Source of the DNA: Zancudomyces culisetae
Lineage: Eukaryota > Kickxellomycota > Harpellomycetes > Harpellales > Legeriomycetaceae
Assembly (NCBI GenBank): GCA_001969505.1
Contig: LSSK01000203.1
Coordinates: 1-64,000, forward strand
Direction: 5' to 3'
DNA: 64,000 bases
The stretch's first letter is position 1. Each line of letters starts with the position of its first letter. Position numbers and translations under genes: made by a program. The notes beneath the pieces are model-generated. The model saw only the letters and a program-made list of their open reading frames with translations, was not told where the DNA came from and ran no database searches. This document shows positions 58,188 to 64,000 of this stretch, piece by piece.

Positions 58188-58604
58188 ATGAGACTTTTTG
58201 CAAAGATAATTATAGTAACTACATCTGTATACACGACATTAGGCGGGAAGCCAAGCAATGTTGAACAACTCACGAAGGCCAATTTTAGTGAAAGAATAAA
58301 ATGGGCAACAGGCGGTGCTGTTGTCGAGTACAGAACCCCCTGGTGTGGAGGGTGTCAAATGATGGAAAAGTCGTTTAACGATCTTGCCAATAGACTGAGT
58401 TCAACTGCAAAAAGGATTATGTTTGCAACAGTAAATTGCGATGAAGAGGCGGCAATATGTTCGCGGTTTGTGACTGTGGGCTATCCAACCATTGTAGTTT
58501 ACCACAACGGCAGTGAAAGTAATTTCAAGAGATTTGTAGGATATCTTGATAAAAAGGAACTAGATGAAGAAGTTGGTAAAGAACTTGAGCGTAAGAAAGT
58601 ATAG
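58188..58604 (+). CDS. Secreted or ER thioredoxin-domain protein, PDI-like
   Basis: A 138-residue single-exon protein with an N-terminal signal-like segment (LFAKIIIVTTSVYTTLGG) and one thioredoxin domain: FSERIKWATGGAVVEYRTPW CGGCQMMEKSFNDLA, FATVNCDEEAAICSRFVTV, GYPTIVVYHNG (the cis-Pro) and FVGYLDKKELDEEV. The active site is CGGC, in the place of CGHC of PDI or CGPC of thioredoxin. There is no KDEL/HDEL-type end (it ends ERKKV), so secretion, or another retention mode, is possible. It may be a disulfide oxidoreductase of the secretory pathway akin to yeast Mpd1 or the N-terminal domain of Mpd2-like proteins; the exact orthologue is not clear. Confidence 0.82.
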   Translation: MRLFAKIIIVTTSVYTTLGGKPSNVEQLTKANFSERIKWATGGAVVEYRTPWCGGCQMMEKSFNDLANRLSSTAKRIMFATVNCDEEAAICSRFVTVGYPTIVVYHNGSESNFKRFVGYLDKKELDEEVGKELERKKV

Positions 58605-60281
58605 CTTAACAACCACAATGGCGTGCAAAAATATAGATGTCAACTTTACATGCATTCCATTCGATTATTAATGCAATGATGAAGGTATATCACTCTATAG
58701 AATACACATATTTTTATACTATCAAGAGAAAAAACCCGTTGGTATGTATAAAGTATGATACACCAATATAGACACTTGTATGTATTTTCTAAATGCATAG
58801 TACCGAATATACTTAATAGTACTTTTAATGGGGGATGATATAGTTAATAAATAATGTTGAAGTAAAGATATGTAGTGGGCTCATACAGGTTAAAAGTTAT
58901 TTAAAATATCGTATTAAAAAAAAAGAGAAGTTGTAAAAAAAGGGTGGTGGATTCACCCCTATCCCAACCAAGTGTATGAATCCTTGAGCTTGATGCTTAT
59001 CAAAAAAGGCATATTCACTAATATTTTAATTTTAACCATGTTCCTGGGTAATACGTATCTATATTTAAAAAGCCAAGATGTCATATAAAAAATGGGTCTA
59101 TCAATCTACCAACAATTTTTTTAAAATATAAAGCTATACTTAGTTCATAAAGATGTAGTAATATCTTAATGGTAGTGATACGGATAAAAATTTCTATTAA
59201 CTCATGTCTTTTTACACGCATGGGAGAGGAGTAGTACTAATACAAAGAAGCGTTGACTTGGTGGTACTTTTGAAATCAGAACCTGTAAACGAAACACTAA
59301 CTAGCCAGTTTATTATTATTACTTTTGGCTAAAACTAACAAACTTTTGGTAAACTTTAAATATTGCGTATTGATTATATGCATTTGTGTTTGTAGCGATT
59401 CGCAATAGCGGAATAACAGTGTAATGAGAGAGGGAAATTGACATTTGTGGATTTTTGAAGGATTAAGGTTGTTGACGATTTTCGTGACACAAACTCTGCC
59501 TGGATACTTGGCCAAATAAAATCTTTTCCTACATGGTTAATTTGCCTAAACTTATTGTGAGAAAGATTCCGTTAGTTTTGATTTACTTTATTCAAGTCAA
59601 AGAAATGTCCATGTATAAACGAAAGAAAATTCTAGAATTGTCGATCCAAACCTTATCCGCAAGCAGACAAAGATCAAATAAAAAATCGTTTAACAATTCT
59701 ATAAAGAAATTAATACGACCAAACATACCAAGGTAACCAAGTAAAGAAAAACACGATACATGTAGATTTTTACTTTGTTTGTTAAGAGTAGTGGTGTTCG
59801 CATAAAGATCTGGATTATATATCCAATTTTAAATCCAAATGTGTGGTTAAGAGGTTTCAAAGCTTGTAGGCAAAGAAAAAGCTGTGTTGTTGATTAGCAT
59901 TGCGGAAAACAAGACCATTACCTAAGGTCAATCATGAAAATGTTTTTTTAACATGACCTTTCAAATGTAATTTGAATTACTTGGGGTTGTTGGTTGGTAA
60001 ATAAAAAAAGAAGTGGGAAGGTATTGGACACTCAAGATGACTGGTTCAGCGGTTGAAAATCGGAATAGATGGAAAAAACGATGTAGTTTGGAGTGTTCTA
60101 GTTTGAAACTTAGGGGTGTGGGTGAGTTGAAGAAAGGGGGAGAAAAAAATAAACTTATAAAGAGTACCACAAGTTTTACATAAAAGTTTAGTTATGAAAT
60201 TTATATATATTTAAAACTTGGACACGATAATAAAATAAAGTAACTCTGAAAACTAGAAAAGTATTATACTACAGAATAGAA
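58605..60281. other. Intergenic region upstream of the choline kinase gene
   Basis: About 1.7 kb, AT-rich. A 67-codon frame at 59533-59736 (basic, Lys/Arg-rich) has no known resemblance and I do not call it a gene. Confidence 0.6.
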
Positions 60282-62005
60282 ATGGATGAACTAAGCTTGG
60301 GAAAGAGTGTATTTGATTCAAAAAAGAAAGTAAAGTGGCCAGGATACTTTGAGATAGTAATGAGGTACAAAGCCAGAAAAATCTCTAAAGAAAAAAAAGA
60401 GGAGGTAAATGTAGCTGAGCAAATGGAAAATGAAGAAGAAGACGAAGAGGTCGAAATGCACCAGCAAAAGATGTACCTCGAAAAGAGAGAGAAAAAGTTA
60501 TCGCCAGGAAAGGGCATTGGGACGGCATCTATGCTAAATGAGCAACACGTAAAGATGGATGAGTTGGACCTATTTTTTAAGGAACCAGCAAGCATTCCTG
60601 ATGTAATTGAAGTGAGGTAAGAAATTTTCAAGCTTACAATCTCAATAAATTTATATACGAAGGTTTGAGACAAATACAAATTTCATCATTTGGTAGGCCA
60701 ATGAATTAATATCGATTCGGTTATACTTGACTAATAATTAGCGAAATATCCAAGGAAAAAGAACTGAGAGAAAAGGTAGCAGGAGTAATGAACAAGATAC
60801 TGTTTCCAGCAGCACTTATAAGTGAAGATCAGATTCAACTTACCAGGATTAGTAGTGCACTCACTAACCTTGTATATTTGGTAAAACTGAACAGGATGGT
60901 GCACATAAGTTCAACGCACAGACTACCACCGCTATTGGAGAATGTAACAGGGTCAGGTACACTAAAACCTACTGTTTTATTACCTCAAACATACCTACTG
61001 AGGATATACGGAAGTGGTGTGGACGAGATAATAGAAAGAAAAAAGGAGCTATACTGGATGAAAAAATTGGGAGAACTGGGAATAGGAGCGCGTGTATTTG
61101 GTGCATTTGGGAATGGAAGACTGGAGGAATTTTTGAAGAGCAGAACTCTGGGATTCTTGGATTTGAGAGACGAGCAAACAAGCGGAAAAATAGCAGAGCG
61201 GATGTGTGAGTTACACAACTTGGTGAAGTTCATTCCAAAACCAAAGAAAGAAAATTTCCATTTAGTCGAGGGCGAATTGGTGGATGAGCGAGTGGACCAG
61301 AATGAGCTGGCAATATGGGCAAATATAGATAGTTGGATCAAACTTGTTGAGGGGAAGAAGCAGGTGATAATGGAGCTTATGAATGGTAACAAAGAGGTTG
61401 AAAAGAACATAATGGATGGACCCGAGTTTGACCAAATAATATCCAAGTATCAAGAATACAAAAGAAAAATCACTGAAACATACACAAAAGCTATATTGAG
61501 AGATGAAGTGGTGCTTGCTCATAATGACTTACAGTACGGAAATATCTTGGAGTTGGAAAAAACAAAGGACCTAATGGTAGTGGACTTTGAGTATTCAGGA
61601 CATAACTACCGTGCAGCAGACATTGCGAATCATTTTACAGAATGGATGGCCAACTACAGTAGCGAAACACCACACCGTTTGGACCAGAGTCTATTCCCAA
61701 CAAAAGAACAAAGAGTGGAGTTTATAAAAAAATATATCAAGCTAAACAATGTCATAAGATTAAGCTTTGAAGAGAAAAAAATAATAGAGTCGCCTAGTAG
61801 CAGTACGAACGCAGTGAAAAAAACGACTAATGAACGGGTGGAGGCATTGGACCAAAAAGTGATGGATCTAGTTCCATTAATCCATTTGCAATGGGGACTT
61901 TGGGGATTATTACAGGCTTGTAACAGTACCATAGATTTTGATTATCTAGCTTATGGGTACCAAAGAATTGATATTTTTTTGAAGTCCTTAGTTTTTTCAA
62001 AGTAA
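60282..62005 (+). CDS. EKI1: Choline/ethanolamine kinase
   Basis: First step of the Kennedy pathway: phosphorylates ethanolamine or choline with ATP. Exon 1 60282-60616, intron 60617-60741, exon 2 60742-62005; 532 residues. The first about 110 residues are a charged extension (MDELSLGKSVFDSKKKVKWP then Glu/Lys-rich), similar in place to the N-extension of yeast Cki1/Eki1. The kinase core has LTNLVYLVKLN, YLLRIYGSGVDEIIERKKEL, LGIGARVFGAFGNGRLEEFL, then Brenner's motif VLAHNDLQYGNILEL with catalytic Asp and Asn, and the choline-kinase motif VVDFEYSGHNYRAADIANHF TEW. Later LIHLQWGLWGLLQACNS is the conserved C-terminal block. Yeast Cki1 and Eki1 are paralogues and cannot be told apart here; the symbol is provisional. 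Confidence 0.9.
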
Positions 62006-62116
62006 AAGGCATTTTTCGCTAAAAAAAAAAAGAGTCAGATTAACAAACATGGGGAAAGTTCTGGAAAAAAAAATGATAAAAAACAAATATAACATGAAAC
62101 TTTAAATAAATCTTAT

Positions 62117-63455
62117 TTAACGAGCATGCATATTTTTTTCAGAAAAAAAGATGGAAGAGGAGGATTGTCTTGCGTTTTGGAGCATCAACGCACTATTGAT
62201 TTTATATTAATATACTTTAGTAATATATTCATAGTTTAGTCGAATAAATAAACCATCGATATTCATACACGAAAAAAAAATATAAAGGACTTACTCCATA
62301 ATGACCAATGCAGCCATGGACTCAACAATAGGAACTGCACGAATTGCTACACATGGATCGTGTCTTCCTCTAGCTGCCAAAACACCATCTTCCCCATCAT
62401 ATTTAGCGGTCTTTTGTGCCAAAGATATTGTTGCAGCAGGCTTAAAGGCAACATTAAAATATATTGTTTCACCGTTCGAGATTCCGCCTTGAATACCTCC
62501 AGAGTCGTTTTTGGTTGTTTGTAATTCACGCTCTCCTGAAAAAGCAAATGGATCATTATGAACACTTCCGCTCATTTCAGCTCCGTGGAAACCAGAACCT
62601 ATTTCAAACCCTTTGGTTGCTGGAATAGATAGCATTGCATGTGCCAATTTTGCCTCAAGCTTGTCAAAACATGGTTCACCCAAACCAGGTGGACAGTTGC
62701 GCACAACACATGTAATAATGCCACCAACAGAATCCATCTCCTCTTTCTTTTTAGCGATTTCCTCTTCAATCAGCTTGCTAGTTTCAGAATCTGGACATCT
62801 TGTAGGGAAAACATCTACTTTTTCACGGGTGATTTCGCTCAGCAGCAAATCCCTCTGCTCATTTTTACCATCGTCCTTGAGGAATGGCATTTTTACTTTG
62901 CCTACTGCACTAACAAATGCTACTATCTCTATTCCATGAGCAAGGCTCATGTATTTCTCTGCAATTGCTGCAGCTGCAACACGCCCGATTGTTTCGCGCG
63001 CACTTGATCGTCCTCCTCCTGAAGATGCTTTTATGCCGTACTTCTTCAAGTAGGTCCAGTCCGCGTGCGAAGGTCGTGGATACAAGTCGGTTTCGCTATA
63101 ATCCCCAGGTCTCTGGTCTTTGTTTGGGACCATTAACCCTATTGGTGTCCCTAGGGTGTACCCCTTTTCTGTTCCCGACAAGATTGTTACTGTGTCTGTT
63201 TCCGAACGCTATTCAGTGTGTTTTAATTGGTTTTCACTTATTAAACATATATTGCTGGCTAAGTGATAAAAATTCAAGTATACTTACTGGTGTTGTGAGA
63301 AAGTTTTGCCCAGGTCTTCTACGATCTAACTGCTTTTGAATATCTTCAGCTTGCAGTGCCATTCCTGGTGGGCAACCATCGACTATACAGCCTACAGCCT
63401 TGCAGTGTGACTCACCAAATGTGGTAACTTTATAAATGGTTCCAAATGAGCTCAT
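62117..63455 (-). CDS. ARO2: Chorismate synthase
   Basis: Last shared step of the shikimate pathway: EPSP to chorismate, with reduced FMN. Exons: 63455-63288, 63208-62295 and 62192-62117 (introns 79 and 102 nt); 385 residues (yeast 376). Signature regions: [122 protein letters not shown] and [15 protein letters not shown]. The main exon would end at a stop right after VIME, but that codon is part of a GTAAGT donor; splicing to 62192 gives [12 protein letters not shown], the conserved end helix, and a tail to the stop at 62117. A perfect TGACTCA lies 166 nt upstream. Confidence 0.96.
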
Positions 63456-63853
63456 TTTGCTTTGTGCTGGTCTTTTCTTTTTCCTTTCTGGTTTGTTGAA
63501 TTCAATCTATGAGGTTATATGTTTGTAGGTAACGCTTTTATCAATAAACAAAACTTTTTTTTTTCGATTTATTAAAAAATGTAAATTAAATTTGAATTAT
63601 GAGTTGGTTTGTAATTTTATTGACTCATTTTATTTTATTTTATTTCATTTCTATTATCAGCCGTTAGTAACTAACCAGTTAATTAAACGCTTAATACCGC
63701 ATAAAATAAAAAAAATAAAAGCCGACTGAACCACAACCACTCTAGACATAGTACAAAAATGAATTGAACACTGAGGAGTCATATCATTTTTTAGTCACAA
63801 GAGCGAAATAATCAGTACAAAAATCTAAATTATACAAAAGTAACAACATAAAA
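63456..63853. other. Tandem intergenic region upstream of ARO2
   Basis: About 400 nt between the right-edge gene's stop and the ARO2 start, both on the minus strand. Contains the TGACTCA site and AT-rich tracts with ATTTT repeats near 63630-63650. Confidence 0.7.
63621..63627. promoter_or_regulatory. Gcn4/AP-1-type site TGACTCA upstream of ARO2
   Basis: A perfect TGACTCA 166 nt upstream of the ARO2 ATG. In ascomycetes Gcn4/CpcA activates amino-acid biosynthesis genes through this site, and S. cerevisiae ARO2 is under general control. A 7-mer can occur by chance, but position and gene make it credible. Confidence 0.6.
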
Positions 63854-64000
63854 CTATACGTCTATATCATCTGTCTTTAGCACCCTTCTAACTTTGGGTT
63901 TGGGGTTTGGAGCGTTGTTGTTTTCACAAATATAAAACTTTCTCAATAAAAGAATGGCTTTGTCCGCCAAAATACCACCGATTGCTGTGTATCTTGGATG
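63854..64000 (-). CDS. C-terminal end of an unidentified protein (runs off right edge)
   Basis: 48 codons open from the window edge to a TAG at 63856-63854. It reads HPRYTAIGGILADKAILLLR, KFYICENNNAPNPKP and ends VRRVLKTDDIDV. The amino-acid composition and acidic end look like a real protein, and its stop lies sensibly upstream of ARO2 on the same strand. I do not recognise the family from so short a piece. Confidence 0.5.
   Translation of the reverse strand, partial: HPRYTAIGGILADKAILLLRKFYICENNNAPNPKPKVRRVLKTDDIDV

Noticed and set aside
59533-59736. 67-codon basic frame as a gene
   Set aside because: Short, AT-rich, with no resemblance to a known family and no splice partner.
62003-62012. 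GCCTTTTAC on the minus strand as U5 snRNA loop 1
   Set aside because: The flanking bases do not form the required stem and the site overlaps the end of the choline kinase gene.

Overview
The window looks like a piece of a fungal nuclear genome, most likely an ascomycete yeast. It is AT-rich, has about 25 protein genes in 64 kb, and carries typical fungal genes (MED12/SRB8, CTI6-like PHD protein, ATS1-like RCC1 protein, two-domain FEX fluoride channel, ARO2, AP180-like adaptor, Git3/Gpr1-like receptor). It is much richer in introns than Saccharomyces: I infer about 40 introns in 17 genes, mostly 54-170 nt, usually starting GTAAGT and ending TAG. CTG codons fall on invariant leucines of HRT1 and UBC4, so the nuclear code reads CTG as Leu and a CUG-Ser or CUG-Ala clade is unlikely. 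An early-diverging, intron-rich Saccharomycotina lineage fits best; other fungal groups are not excluded. One 648-nt run of N (26521-27168) marks a scaffold gap.

Layout. 1-8 kb: the 5' part of MED12/SRB8 (minus strand, runs off the left edge), RPL19 with its start codon split by an intron, MIC10, and HRT1/RBX1 in five exons. 8.7-20 kb: an asparagine/threonine/glutamate-repeat membrane protein, UBC4 in seven exons, and RAD26/CSB. 20-28 kb: a candidate small single-pass membrane protein, a VAMP7/Nyv1-type SNARE, an ATS1-like RCC1 protein, and a membrane RING-H2 protein interrupted by the gap. 28-37 kb: CTI6-like, FEX, mitochondrial uS5m, and a coiled-coil protein. 37.2-42.7 kb: a 5.4-kb stretch without a recognisable gene, ended by a tandem tRNA-Thr pair. 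43-49 kb: PXR1, an NADPH oxidase of the NOX2/NoxA type, and a BolA protein (BOL2/FRA2-like). 49.5-57 kb: a seven-transmembrane receptor, thymidylate kinase CDC8, and an AP180-like ANTH adaptor. 58-64 kb: a secreted thioredoxin-like protein, choline/ethanolamine kinase, ARO2 with a Gcn4-type site upstream, and the C-terminal end of an unidentified protein.

The genes are ordinary chromosomal housekeeping genes on both strands, without operons or mobile elements. I do not see a single new multi-gene system. The observations most worth a second look are the NOX-type oxidase in a yeast-like genome, the probable dicistronic tRNA-Thr unit, the split ATG of RPL19, the concentration of introns in small conserved genes while long genes have none, the many period-6 microsatellites in coding and non-coding DNA, and the gene-free 5.4-kb block. 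All splice models are read by eye from consensus sites, reading frame and family conservation, not from transcripts.
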